NCBI GenBank assembly: GCA_947044405.1
Contig: CAMRHE010000017.1
Location: forward strand, 9,640,001 to 9,704,000
Source of the DNA: Leptodactylus fallax
Taxonomy: Eukaryota; Chordata; Amphibia; Anura; Leptodactylidae
Direction: 5' to 3'
DNA: 64,000 nt
Under the pieces are notes generated by a model that saw nothing but the letters and a program-made list of their open reading frames with translations, searched no databases and was not told the DNA's origin. Both the position numbers and the translations under genes were made by a program. Below, piece after piece: positions 49,752-59,982 of this stretch (the stretch's first letter is position 1; each line of letters begins with the position of its first letter).

Positions 49752-49795
49752 TAAATTATAAAGTAACAGGAAACAAGCTTCTAGGGAGGGAAGCC

Positions 49796-49880
49796 TTGTG
49801 CTGCTGTCTGGACTAAGGGAATACAGATTGACATTACAATCAACGATTCCCCTTACGTCCGACAGCAGCACAATATGGGG
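49796..49880. repeat. DIRS internal complementary region
   Basis: 49796-49848 is the reverse complement of the left terminus (from AAT at 49583 to about 49635), and 49846-49880 is the reverse complement of the right terminus (54811-54845). The two halves share a single ATT at 49846-49848. This layout is the hallmark of DIRS elements and is thought to template joining of the ends into a circle. Confidence 0.92.
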
Positions 49881-49899
49881 AGATAGCAAGTAATTCCCC

Positions 49900-50960
49900 T
49901 AGGGAGGGTTTCCTCGCCTTACAACATCAAGGACTGACTGACCAAAGGCAGTTGTCTGGGAACTGCGGATGTCCAATGATAATGTTTAACAAAAGGTCAA
50001 CTGAGATGACCATGATGCAGCCGCACAAATCTGGTCCAATGCTAAGGACCAATACTCAGCCAAAGAAGTCGACAACCCAGGTCGAGTGGCCGTAGAAAGA
50101 CTGGAGGAAATAACTCCTGAATAAGAAAGGAAGACTTAATTGTCTCCTTGATCCATGTGGATAGAGTAGGCTTGGAAGCCTTGAGGCCTTTGTTTTTACC
50201 CTGCATATCAATTAGTAGGCTTTCGGCCTTCTTAAGCGGTTGAGTGTGGAATAGGTAAATCCACAGACACCTTACCACATCTAAGGTGTTGAGCTTTTCT
50301 TCCTCCTCAGAGGTTGGAGAGGGGAAAAACACAGGTAACAAAATTAGCTGATTGCTATTATAGTATGAGGGGACCTTAGGGATAAACCCAGGCAAACCTA
50401 AGGTGTACCCTATCTGCAAAAACAAAATGTACAGTTCTCTAGAAGAGAGGGCCTGGAGTACCCCTACTCTTTGGCAGATATACTAGCCAACAAAAAAGTG
50501 GTTTTGTAGGCTAAATATTGTATCTCCGTAGTCTCCAAGGGTCCAAATGGAGGACCGCACAGGCCTGTAATGACTACCGCAAGGTCCCACTGGGGATGAT
50601 ACTGATGGCTTTAGCCTCATTGCCCCTTTAAGGAACCTTGCAACCAGAGGATCCTGAGACAGACGTCTGTTCAAATAAGCGGAGAGGGCTGCAATCTGCA
50701 CTTTCAAAGTGGCAGGGGCAAGGCCCTTATCCAAACCGTCCTGAAGAAAATTTAAAATATCAGCCGTTGAAGGTTCTAGATTATTAATACCCTTCTTGGA
50801 GCACCACTCCATGAAAATCTTGGCTGTCCTCTGGTAGTTCTTATTGGTAGATTCTGCTCTTGCAGAAGAAAGGGTCTTCAGGACGGCCTCTGACAGTCCT
50901 CTATCCTGCTGTAGGGACTGCTCAACCTCCAGGCTGTCAGGTTGAATCTCCAGAGATCCT
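49900..50960 (-). pseudogene. DIRS tyrosine recombinase, degenerate
   Basis: The N-terminal core-binding part is clear in the frame at 50905-50600: AVLKTLSSARAESTNKNYQR, then TAKIFMEWCSKKG and PATLKVQIAALSAYLNRRLS. A frameshift near 50560-50600 moves the reading into the frame of 50425-50042 (LDVVRCLWIYL, then KGLKASKPTLSTWIKETI), the usual pre-catalytic segment. Further downstream the HxxR box appears, out of frame, as HSTW (near 50078), so the expected Arg is changed. The nucleophile-region motif KHYHW is found in yet another frame near 49960-49990. The enzyme would recombine the circular DNA with target sites; this copy cannot. Confidence 0.85.
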
Positions 50961-50999
50961 GGCACTTCAGAGATCCTTGGGAAACCAGGTTCTGGATGG

Positions 51000-52730
51000 G
51001 GGGAAGCCTCCAATATATCCCTCGACTCATCTCCATGAGTTGGGAAAAACCAAGCTCTTTTTGGCCAGAATGGAATGATGGCTATCACAGAGACTTGGTC
51101 CTGTCTGATTTTCATTAATACCTTTGGTATTATTGGAATTGGAGGGAAGATGTATGGCAGCCTGGACCTCCAAGGGATGGACAGGGCATCCACTGCCAAG
51201 GGATTGTCCTCCTGGTAAAGGGAACAGAACTTCTCCACCTTGGCGTTGAGTCGGGTTGCCATGAGGTCTATTTCTGGAAGACCCCTGTTCAGGGTAATCT
51301 GATGAAAGACTTCTGGATTGAGTGACCATTCTCCTGATACGGCATCACCCCGACTCAACCGATCCGCTACTATGTTCAGGGAGCCCTTGATGTGAACTGC
51401 GGATAAATGGGTTAGATTTTTCTCTGCCCACGTAAATATCAGATCTGCCTCCCTAAGGAGGGTTGGTGATCTGGTGCCTCCCTGTCTGTTCACGTACAGC
51501 ACTGTGGTCATGTTGTCTGACCGGATTTAGACTGCTCTTCCCCTGGGAAGAGGCAAGAAATAGAGTAAGGCACGATATACGGCTCTGAGCTCCTTCCAGT
51601 TGGACGAGGTCCTTTTTTCAGGAGCGCTCCAGACTCCCTTTATGGAGTTTTCGTCCAATGGGCTCCCCATCCCGAGAGGGATGCATCTGTAGTCAACAGG
51701 GTCCAAGAAGGTTGGACCGTGGACCTTCCATCTTTCAGGTGCAACCACCACTTGAGGGAAAGACGGGTCCTGGGGGAGAGTCGAATCTTCTTGCTGAATG
51801 TAAGAAGGGAGCGATCCCAAGCCTCTAGTAACTCCTTCTGGAGGGGACGTAAGTGCCACAAGGCCCATGGGACTGCCTCCACTGAGGAAGACATCAAGCC
51901 CAGGATCTTCATCAATGTTCTGATGGAGGCTATCGGCTTTTTGAAGAGGTGCCGGACTGCCGCAACCAGCTTCTCCTTCCTTGCTGGTGTCAAGGAGATT
52001 TGCAGGTGGACTGAATCTAGGAAGTAGCTTCCTCAGAGGAACTTCCTTCGAGTTGGAGGGATCGTTTTTGACTTCTCCCAGTTTATAAGCCATCACAGAC
52101 TCTGAAGGCTGTCTGTAGTTACTGGAGCAGAACAGACTCTGACTGGGCCTTTATCAACCAGTCGTCTAGATAAGGCACCAAGAATATCTCCTGAAGCCTG
52201 AGGGCGGCCGTTATGGGGGCCACTACCTTTGTAAAGGTGTGGGAAGCAGAGGAGATCCCGAAGGGTAGTGCTGTGAATTGAAAGTGCTTCCTGTGGCCGG
52301 AAAATACTACGGCAATCCTTAGAAAAGAACCTTCTGTGTGGAGGTAAATAGAAATATGCAAATAGGCATCTTTTATATCCAAAGTCACAAACAACATCGC
52401 CTTAGAGGAGAAAGGTGGTGACAGACTTTATGGTTTTCCTATGGAAGCGCTTCTTTTTGATGAAGCGGTTGAGGTACCTTAAGTCTATGATCATTCTCCA
52501 CTTGTCTGCCAGTTTTGGCATCAGGAAGACGGGAGAATAGACACGGGATCCTTCTTCTAGAGAAGGGACTTCCACCAGGGCTCCCTTGTGAATGTACTCT
52601 CGGATGGAGCATTCCAATGTAGTCTGCTGCATTGTAGGGAGGCTGCGAGTTAACACAAACCGATCCTGAGGAGGACGGAAGAACTTGATTGCATAACCTC
52701 TTTGGATTACCTACCGGACCCATGGGTCTC
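51000..52730 (-). pseudogene. DIRS pol: reverse transcriptase, RNase H, methyltransferase-like
   Basis: In order along the minus strand: RT fingers with SPVFLMPKLADKWRMIIDLR (about 52540), palm motif LDIKDAYLHI (about 52380), LPFGISSA (about 52250), catalytic YLDD (52150-52170); RNase H with TTDASLSGWGAH (about 51680), a KELRAVYRAL helix (about 51590) and NIVADRLSRG (about 51360); then a Dam-like N6-adenine methyltransferase segment (EIDLMATRLNAKVEKF about 51260; FPPIPIIPKVL about 51150; PFWPKRAWF about 51060). Frame changes occur near 52400, near 52100, between 51640 and 51527 and near 51520, and a stop near 52711 follows WVR. The protein would copy element RNA into DNA; this copy is inactive. 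Confidence 0.88.
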
Positions 52731-52841
52731 GAATTTTTTCCTGCCAGCAGTTGAGAAAGTGGGAGACACGACCTCCGACAGGAATCTCGGCCACAGGAAA
52801 ACTGCTTCTGATGTCAAAAGCTAGGCTTGACTTTTTTATCA

Positions 52842-54052
52842 TCAGACTTCGGAATCTCCGGCCGGCGCCTCTAGAGGAATAACTAGAGCCTCTCTGGACT
52901 GCCTTCCACGACAAGGCGGATAGCCTCTACCACGGCCAGAGCCAGACCTACCTCTGAAGGCCTGGGGTAAAGTTTTACCCTTCTTGTCGGCCAAGCCCTC
53001 TAGGAACTCGTCTAGGGCACAGCCAAAGACTCTACCCAGCTCAAAGGGTAATGCGCACAAATTATACTTTCAGGGGAACACAGCTCTCCAAGGTTTTAAC
53101 CATAGAGGTCTTCCTGCTGCAGTGTTCTTGGTAAGTGCCAGGGATTTGGCCGCCAGCCTTAATTGATGGTGGGAGGCTTCCGTTAAATATTCAGCTGCTA
53201 GGGAAACTGAGCCTAGAAACCCTAGCAGCTCGTCTCTGGAGACTCCAGAGTCGGTCACTTTCGAGGTGGACCAGGTCAGTACATAATTTGGCTGACACTT
53301 CACAGGACGCAACCGCCACAGCGGTCTTGGGCGAGGCAGCTGAATAAGCCTTCTTGAAGGTATTGTCGAAGCGCCTGCCATGGCGTCGTGCAAATTTGCT
53401 CCATCATCTGATGGTACCTTAGTGTGGCAGGACAGTTTAGCCACCGCCATATCCACCTTGGGAGGAGGACCCCATTGATCCCATTGAGCAACTGGGAATA
53501 AAGCGCTGAACCTCCTAGGAACCACAAGAGGTTTTTCAGGACTTCTCCACTCTGAGGACATTAACTTTTGTAATGTTTGGTCCACTTGGAAGACCCTAGG
53601 CCCTCTATAGGTGGACGCGGAGGCTTCCCCGTCAACATCACGATCCTTAGACCGGATGGACTTCAGCAGCCAGCTTAATTTTTCGAGTGGAAGCACGGCC
53701 TGCTGGGATCTTCAGTGGAATTGTCCGATGAGAGTGTCTCGTCCACTATCTGATAATCTTCCTCAGAGATCCGTAAGGAAGATTGTGTCTCAATCTGCGG
53801 TCTCTTGGCAATCTGGGCGATGGAAGAACGAATCTCCTTAAGAGACTCCTCATATAGTCCTTTACCCAAGTAACAACCTCTTATAGAAGGTACTTCCAGC
53901 GGAGGTCCGCGACACTGGTGACAGCGGGTAAAATCATAGCCGTCAGGTAAAGGGGTATTGCAATCCAAACACGTTAGGTGTTCAAGTTTAGAGGAATTTT
54001 TCCTGTTAAGCGCATCGCCATTACATGATGCAGAAGATGACATCTGAAACAT
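52842..54052 (-). pseudogene. DIRS gag-like protein, interrupted
   Basis: Probable start at 54052 (MFQMSSSASC). Near the N-terminus is a zinc-ribbon-like CLDCNTPLPDGYDFTRCHQC, followed by a helical acidic segment (ISEEDYQIVDETLSS). The middle part, from 53696 in a shifted frame, has VDQTLQKLMSSEWRSPEKPL and SRDELLGFLGSVSLAAEYLT, typical of DIRS gag and related to the LAP2alpha-specific domain of vertebrate TMPO, thought to derive from such a gag. The C-terminal tail is Arg/Gly-rich (RGRSGSGRGRGYPPCRGR). Defects: a frameshift near 53690 and an in-frame TGA at about 53070, apparently GGA changed to TGA, between AVFP and KYNL. Confidence 0.87.
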
Positions 54053-54700
54053 CAAAGAGCCACGTGACACTGAAACAGGGAAGATCTCTTTTTTTTTTTT
54101 TTTTTTAAATCGGTCACTTGAAGAGAGAAAAAAACCGTCAGAAAAACCAGCCACCGCAACCCGCAGCAGAGGAGCTAGAAACCACTCACTCAACAAATAA
54201 AGGACTGCAATCAGACCTTTTAAATGTAATCTAGCAGCGAGGGGAGGAAGCCAACAAAGAAACATTGATACAGCACCAAAACAAGTCAAACGCCATACTG
54301 GAACATAGAGGAGCATAAGCCTAAGCCAGAGGCTCAAAATACAAGCAGCAAAAATCAAATCTATATTTTGCCTTTAAATTTTAAATTTCCAAACTTACCG
54401 CACTTTTTCCGAGAAAACCGGAAGTAGGGCGCGGTGGTGCGCAAAGGCTTCCTTCCCCTGGGAACACGGGACCGGAGAACAGTTCCGGCCGAGGAGGTTC
54501 CCCGCTTACTTCCGGGATCGCGCTGCCTGCAGATGGATGCCGGATAACGCTGCGCTGCGGGGCGAAGGCCCGAAGGCCCGGAGGTTTTTTCTTTGGGACC
54601 GAGGTACCCCATAAAGGTAAGCCAGGAGTAAATAAAACCCCTAGCAACGGGAGGTCACAAGAGACCTCCGTCCACCTGTTCCACACAGGACAGAAAAAAA

Positions 54701-54831
54701 CACAGTGGAGGGAGGTCTCTTGTGCCCTCTTATAGGGCTAGTAGGAGGCACCTTTTTGGTGCTAATTAAAGGTTCCACCTGTCCTAAACAACACACAGGG
54801 GCAGAGATACCCCCATATTGTGCTGCTGTCG
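54701..54831 (-). repeat. DIRS inverted terminal repeat, 5' side
   Basis: Mirror of 49621-49751, ending ...ATATTGTGCTGCTGTC. The outer bases GGACGTAAGGGGAAT are specific to this end and reappear, reverse complemented, in the right half of the internal complementary region. Confidence 0.92.
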
Positions 54832-54842
54832 GACGTAAGGGG

Positions 54843-54885
54843 AATAAACGTTTCAAAGATATTCTAATTTATTGAGATGCACCTG
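54843..54885. repeat. Right part of the split Tc1/mariner-type MITE
   Basis: AATAAACGTTTCAAAGATAT and the terminal TTTATTGAGATGCACCTG, followed by TA (54886-54887). Joined to 49254-49585 it restores the order seen in the intact copy at 13663-14037, with one AAT counted once. Confidence 0.92.
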
Positions 54886-55943
54886 TATGTGCATTTCTCT
54901 CAGCCAAGCATGGTGTTTAGGTCTTTATGTCGCCTTCACCATTCCAACTTTGGCCTGGGGATTACCACATTTGGCTTGTGGAGAGCGACAGAACAATAGC
55001 AATAGCTGAAATTCTCCGACCAGACTTGTGGTGAACTGAGGCCAGTCTCTTCTGGCAGTAAATGGAAACAATCTAGGACATACTCGGAGGAGGTCACTCC
55101 ATCTCCTTACGTGATGTCCATACGTTTTCTGAATTTTTTAAGTAATGCAGTTGAGAAGTTATGAAGAAGCAAGGTTTTTTTAAGGTCTTCTTGTTCCCTT
55201 CGAAAATGATACAGCCATGTTTTACTTACTACTTTAGACCTTAACCTTGTTCATGTAGAGGAGTCCATGAAAAATTTCCTTCTTTTCCTATAGAACATCC
55301 AAAAACAGTCAACATCTATCAAATCCTGTGCCAAACTGGGCTCATGTCTTCATCTTTGGCAGTGTAAAATGGCACGACTTTTACTCTACTCTTCCAAAAT
55401 GTTAATTTTTGTTTACAAAATAAATCTTTTTAACTATAGAATAAATCAAGAATGAAAAATGTTAGTTTTTTTTTCCCAGTTATCCAATCTCTTAAATAAA
55501 TAAATTAAACCTGCGAGATGTGTGATACATCACAATCCAAACATTTCCACAACGGTCCAGATTTCTAATTTGCAATTAAATTACTTTATATCTGGGTCAG
55601 ATATCATGGGGATTGAATGCAAATTATAAAATTTATGATCAACCTTCAGAACAAAATATCATTTAAAAAATATATATATCAGTTTGGCTTGGAGATGGAT
55701 GAGTTGATGAATTTGGCCTGAATGAGCTGGATTTTACGGAAGCATGGACCGCTTTCCAGTACATTATAGTGAAGCTCCACCTTTCATTAACTTTGGCTTT
55801 GTAGTCAGCAAATGTAAAATCTAACTTGCTTGATAATATCCAAGGTTATTCTTTTCTACATTACACAGACTAAATATGACCTAAAAAAGTAAAAAACAGA
55901 AATACAATGGACATATAGTGCAGAAAATACAGGGAGAATTTAT
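54886..55943. other. Flank, no gene seen
   Basis: AT-rich sequence with T-runs. No exon or intact repeat recognised. Confidence 0.4.
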
Positions 55944-56414
55944 TTAAAGAGGACCTTTCACCACCTCCACCAATTCAAGTTCTTTAGCAGCTGTCAATAG
56001 GCGCCGCTCCACTAATTTCAGCACATTGTCAGCTTTCCCGGTATTCGCCAAAAATATTAGTGCTGTTAGTTTCAGCACCGATACCCCTGCACTCTCAGAA
56101 GGGTAACAGCACAGAATTCTCACTGGGAGGTGAGGAACGCCCCTCAAACCCGACAGTACAAGGCTATGGCAACGAGGCGCATGCCAGTAAAGCTGACAGT
56201 GCACTGAATTCAGGTATGCCAATACCTGACTGGCATAGGATTGAGTTAATGCTGTACAGAGAGCTAGCAATGCACTTCATTAAAGGGGTTGTTCAGGATT
56301 TAGGGCAAACTTAGATACAGCCGGGGTGGATGTAAAAAATAAAAAAAGACATACTCACCTATACTCTCAATTGTTCTTTCCCAGTCTCCTTTCTTTCTCA
56401 TGCCAGAACTTGCT
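55944..56414. repeat. Two truncated T2-type MITE arms
   Basis: 55944 starts TTAAAGAGGACCTTTCACCA (family of 6803 and 27401) and continues through CGCTCCACTAATTTCAGCAC to about 56250. 56280 starts TTAAAGGGGTTGTTCAGGAT and runs into CATACTCACCTATACTCTC. Neither has a matching opposite end. Confidence 0.7.
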
Positions 56415-56625
56415 AAGGTTAGGTTTGCACTTGAGCCATGCTCTCCGTCATTCATATCTACCAGGGGACTCAAATAACGGAGAGCGCATCCGCTAAAACA
56501 GCGGTTACTCGCGGACACCCGCAGACCCCATAGACTATACTGAAACTGGAAGTCCGTACAGGACTTTTCTCTCCACCGATTTTCGGCAGAATCTGCGACA
56601 GAGTCACAAATGTTTAATGAAGCCT
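56415..56625. repeat. Palindromic MITE, TAAGGTTAGGTTTGCAC
   Basis: Left TAAGGTTAGGTTTGCACTTG; right ACAAATGTTTAATGAAGCCTAA. The interior has CAGACCCCATAGACTATACT, the block shared with 1987, 19191 and 25180. Diverged copy. Confidence 0.65.
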
Positions 56626-56819
56626 AAGCCAGAAGCAGAGAGGCGGAGATGACAACTGAGACCAATCAGTAGCCTCAGTGGTCACTGGTAAGGAACAGGT
56701 GAAGTATGTGAGTGACATCATCGATCCCTCTCCAGTGGTCTTACTATATGTTTATTCACAGATACCGGCTGGTGATGGCTCATACAGCTTCAGTTATACA
56801 ACCTTTTCTATTAAAAGAT
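56626..56819. other. No feature recognised
   Basis: Short unassigned stretch between repeats. Confidence 0.4.
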
Positions 56820-57045
56820 GGCTGGACCATGGTAGCAAACAAGCCCTCTGACCTCTTGTGTCCCCCTATCTCCTCATAGAATGTAAGCTCTTGTGAGCAG
56901 GGCCCTCACTCCTATTGTTTGATATGTTTATTTCTTTGTCACATTGTAATGTCTCATATTATCTGTTCATGTGTCCTCTGATTTGTAAAGTGTTACGGAA
57001 TATGTTGGCGCTATATCAATAAACTTATTATTATGTATTATTATT
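56820..57045 (+). mobile_element. L2/CR1-like LINE 3' end
   Basis: Contains ATAGAATGTAAGCTCTTGTG, GAGCAGGGCCCTCACTCC, TGTAAAGTGTTACGGAATAT and GTTGGCGCTATATCAATAAA, then an ATT-type short repeat (57027-57045). This is the 3' untranslated end found on many L2-like LINE copies in frogs, which finish in a short tandem repeat rather than poly(A). 5'-truncated; no coding part remains. Confidence 0.75.
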
Positions 57046-57171
57046 AGTGATCACTGAGGCCAATGATTAGGGGTCATATGCACCACTTTGCTCCATACAC
57101 AGGAATTTCTGGCATGGGAAGGAAAAGGGACTGGGACAGGACAATGGAGCACCAGGGATAGGTAAGTGTTA

Positions 57172-57530
57172 GAGATGGGCGAAACCTCTCAAGATTTGTT
57201 TAGTTTCTGGTTCAGATGGCTCGGGGCCCTAATTCGTTCAGATAGAACTGAAATTATTATACTCTGGAGTCTCTTCAGATCCCAGACTATAATAAGTGGA
57301 GGCCCAGGAGAGGTGGCAAAAATAAAAAAAACATTTATACTCATCTTCCCTCACCTCTTTTGGGCTTTCTTTCAGCCTCCTTGGTGACCTCATGCACCCA
57401 GGGTCACAAGCCTTAGCAGTCACATAGGCAAGCCAAACATCATAACGTTGAGCCCATGTGACTATTGTTTTACAGCCTCCCTGGCCACACCAGAGTTTGC
57501 CCTATATCCTCAACAACCTCTTTAAGGAAC
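57172..57530. repeat. Palindromic repeat, AGAGATGGGCGAAAC family
   Basis: Starts AGAGATGGGCGAAACCTCTC. It carries GAAATTATTATACTCTGGAG, CTTCAGATCCCAGACTATAA, AGGCCCAGGAGAGGTGGC, CTCACCTCTTTTGGGC and GTGACCTCATGC. The right arm decays after about 57470. Same modules as 63022-63564. Confidence 0.72.
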
Positions 57531-57728
57531 ATGTGCCTCTTAAAAAATTAGGCACATCTCACAGTTGATCAAGACCATTGTAAGAAATGCCAGAATTAAT
57601 AAATTCCCCTCAATGACTTCAATTTTCAAACTATAAAGCTAATGTAGTCAAATATGGAGCGCCACTGGTTAGGGGTTGCCCAGTTTGAAAACCCACTGTC
57701 ATATACCCTGTTAGGGAATTCTGAGTAA
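57531..57728. other. No feature recognised
   Basis: Unassigned spacer between two repeats. Confidence 0.4.
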
Positions 57729-58106
57729 TAGAGGGATTACCTCATCTCTTGGTCAGGATACGGATATAAGTGTCAGATCACAGGGGGTCCCCAGCAATAA
57801 TGAGAATGGGGGCTAAAAATACCCTTAATGCCTTCTCCTTGCGAATGGAACACCAGTGCATTTGCAGGACCATTCAGTGCTATGGGGCTACCAGGACTGT
57901 AATCTCCAGCAGCCCCATAGAAGTCAATGGAGTACTGGTCAAGCAAGCGCACTGGTGCTCCATTCAGAAGGAGGAGGCATGGGGATTTTCAGTCCCCTGT
58001 TCTCCTAATCTTTGGTGGATCCGGTGGTCAGACCACTAGTGATCTGACATTTAACCCCTACTCTGTGGATAGGGGATAAGTGTCCTTAATGAGACAACCC
58101 CTTTAA
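57729..58106. repeat. T2-type MITE, long copy with eroded left end
   Basis: The right end TAATGAGACAACCCCTTTAA (TTAA 58103-58106) is well kept; the left end is eroded (AGAGGGATTACCTCATCTCT). Mirrored inner blocks are ATAAGTGTCAGATCAC and GTGATCTGACATTTA, and TAAAAATACCC and GGGGATTTTCAGTCCCC. Same family as 12029 and 44735. Confidence 0.8.
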
Positions 58107-58949
58107 TGCAAGAATGGCCTCATTAATTTCTTTGGAAGTAATGAAAGTGGCTTCAAAGATCATTTCTGCTTCTGGAGTATGTCCATGCATTACACAAGCA
58201 ACATATAGTTAATAGTCAATTAAAATGTGTGCAATACTTCTTTTCCACTGAGGTGGCGCTGCTGGCCAATTGAATACCTGCCAATGAGTTCCTGAACATG
58301 ATCTCTCGGAGTTGTACGAACAGGATAGTCTGTGATCATTCTATCATCAGGGGACACTCCAAAAGGTATTTGTAAAAAATATACAACCCCTTCAAGCAGG
58401 CAGAATACTTTAAAAGACACAGTGGTAAAGGTTGATAGACTCACAAAAATTGTTTCTACTTTGCCTGAGTCGGTAAATGTAATTGATCTTGTCATGGAGA
58501 TAGCTCCTTTTATCCAGTGCAAAGATTTAGACGTTTCTTGAGAAGCTCACGGCACCATTAAAAGTTGCCTTTCCTGTGTTTCTGAGCCTGGTTTCTGATG
58601 TAGTTAACATTCTTTGCTCATTGTGAAATGTCCGTAGGGGGAAATCATCAAGCCGATGGCTTAAAGTCTTGTTCTGCCCCAACAAATTATCTGTACTTCA
58701 TCCTTGACACCTGGAAATAAATATAGACCCTCAGGAAAAGACTGCTGAGCATATTGACAAAATGCATGTTGAAGATGTCCTTGAAGTACCCATAAAACCC
58801 CTACGTAAATCTGCAATCATTTGTGAAATTAGCACATAGAGGATCTCAGTCACCTTTTCAGTATAGACATAACAGACTAAAATGTTCAATTTCTCCAAGG
58901 CCTCATGTTCATTGCTGTGTTATGACTCTGTATAACCTCCAAGTTGCCA
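58107..58949. other. Flank, no gene seen
   Basis: No exon or repeat family recognised with confidence. The minus-strand frame at 58522-58220 has no known motif. Confidence 0.4.
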
Positions 58950-58968
58950 TTAAAGGGAGTGTGGCAAC

Positions 58969-59690
58969 CCAGCCCTGCAGATAGATAGGTTAGTGTCACC
59001 AGATCCCAGCATATCACCCCAGCCCTTCAAAAACATAGGTTAGGGTCACCAGAGCCCAGTATATCATCCCAGCCCTGCAGATAGATAGGTTAGTGTCACC
59101 AGAGCCCAGTATATCCACCCAGCCTCGCCGATAGGTTAGTGTCACCAGAACCAACATATCACCCCAGCCCTGCAGATAGATAGGTTAGTGTCACCAGAAC
59201 CCAGTATATCCACCCAGCCCCCAGGGGGTGGGCCCCCCCGCCCCCCCCCCCCCCCCTGCAGATAGATAGGTTAGTGTCACCAGAACCAGCATATCACCCC
59301 AGCCCTGCAGATAGATCGGTTAGGGTTACCAGAGCCCAATATATCATCCCAGCCCTGCAGATAGATAGGTTAGTGTCACCAGAGCCCAGTATATCCACCC
59401 AGCCCTGCAGATAGATAGGTTAGAGTCACCAGAGCCCAGTATATCACCCCAGCCCTGCAGATAGATAGGTTAGTGTCACCAGAACCAGCATATCACCCCA
59501 GCCCTGCAGATAGATAGGTTAGTGTCACCAGAACCAGCATATCACCCCAGCCCTGCAGATAGATAGGTTAGAGTCACCAGAGCCCAGTATATCACCCCAG
59601 CCCTGCAGATAGATAGGTTACTGTCTCCAGAACCAGCTTATCACCCCAGCCCTGCAGATAGATAGGTTAGTGTCACCTGAATAAAATGGT
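58969..59690. repeat. Minisatellite, 49-50-bp unit, about 14 copies
   Basis: Unit AGCCCTGCAGATAGATAGGT followed by TAGTGTCACCAGAGCCCAGT and ATATCACCCC, in tandem. Two main variants: AGAGCCCAGTATATC (50 bp) and AGAACCAGCATATC (49 bp). A C-rich disruption lies at 59219-59257. Confidence 0.95.
59219..59257. repeat. C homopolymer tract inside the minisatellite
   Basis: Runs of 7 and about 16 C separated by one G, preceded by CCCCCAGGGGGTGGG. Such a tract may be real or an assembly or read error. Confidence 0.85.
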
Positions 59691-59982
59691 GTTTTTCGCA
59701 CATGAATCGGTACCTACGTTGCTGAGATATCGCTGGTTTTATCAACTTAAAATTAGCTCATTTGGGTACTGACAAAAACAGCAATATCTCGGCAATGGAG
59801 GCCCCAAATCAAAGGGCAGAAAACAACATTTGATTCAGGTGACCCTAACCTATCTATCTGCAGGGCTGGGTTGATATGCTAGATCCTGCTGGCAAACTCC
59901 CTTTAAAATTTATGGGGCACTACTGTACCCCTATATGCCTGAATAAAAGTTGGCCACCAATGTATATTTTTGAAACACCTTT

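Larger units (their letters stand above)
49586..54842 (-). mobile_element. DIRS-type tyrosine-recombinase retrotransposon
   Basis: About 5.26 kb, read on the minus strand. It has gag-like, reverse transcriptase/RNase H, methyltransferase-like and tyrosine recombinase regions in DIRS1 order. Inverted terminal repeats of about 131 bp lie near the ends (49621-49751 and 54701-54831), and an internal complementary region (49796-49880) sits near its 3' end. There is no long target duplication; an AAT triplet is found at both junctions. DIRS elements are thought to copy into a circle and integrate by a tyrosine recombinase rather than a DDE integrase. The DNA structure is complete, but the reading frames are broken by several frameshifts and stops, so it is probably inactive. 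It is inserted in a 375-bp MITE. Confidence 0.95.
58950..59906. mobile_element. TTAA-flanked MITE with expanded left arm
   Basis: TTAA at 58950-58953 and 59903-59906, with ends TTAAAGGGAGTGTGGCAACC and GGCAAACTCCCTTTAA. Both arms share the block AGCCCTGCAGATAGATAGGT TAG, inverted at the right (59845-59870). In the left arm this block has been amplified into an array (58969-59690). A central hairpin, TTTTATTCAGGTGAC-like against ATTTGATTCAGGTGACC, surrounds AGATATCGCTGG and GCAATATCTCGGC. No coding capacity. Fits the T2 group by ends and target site. Confidence 0.87.
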
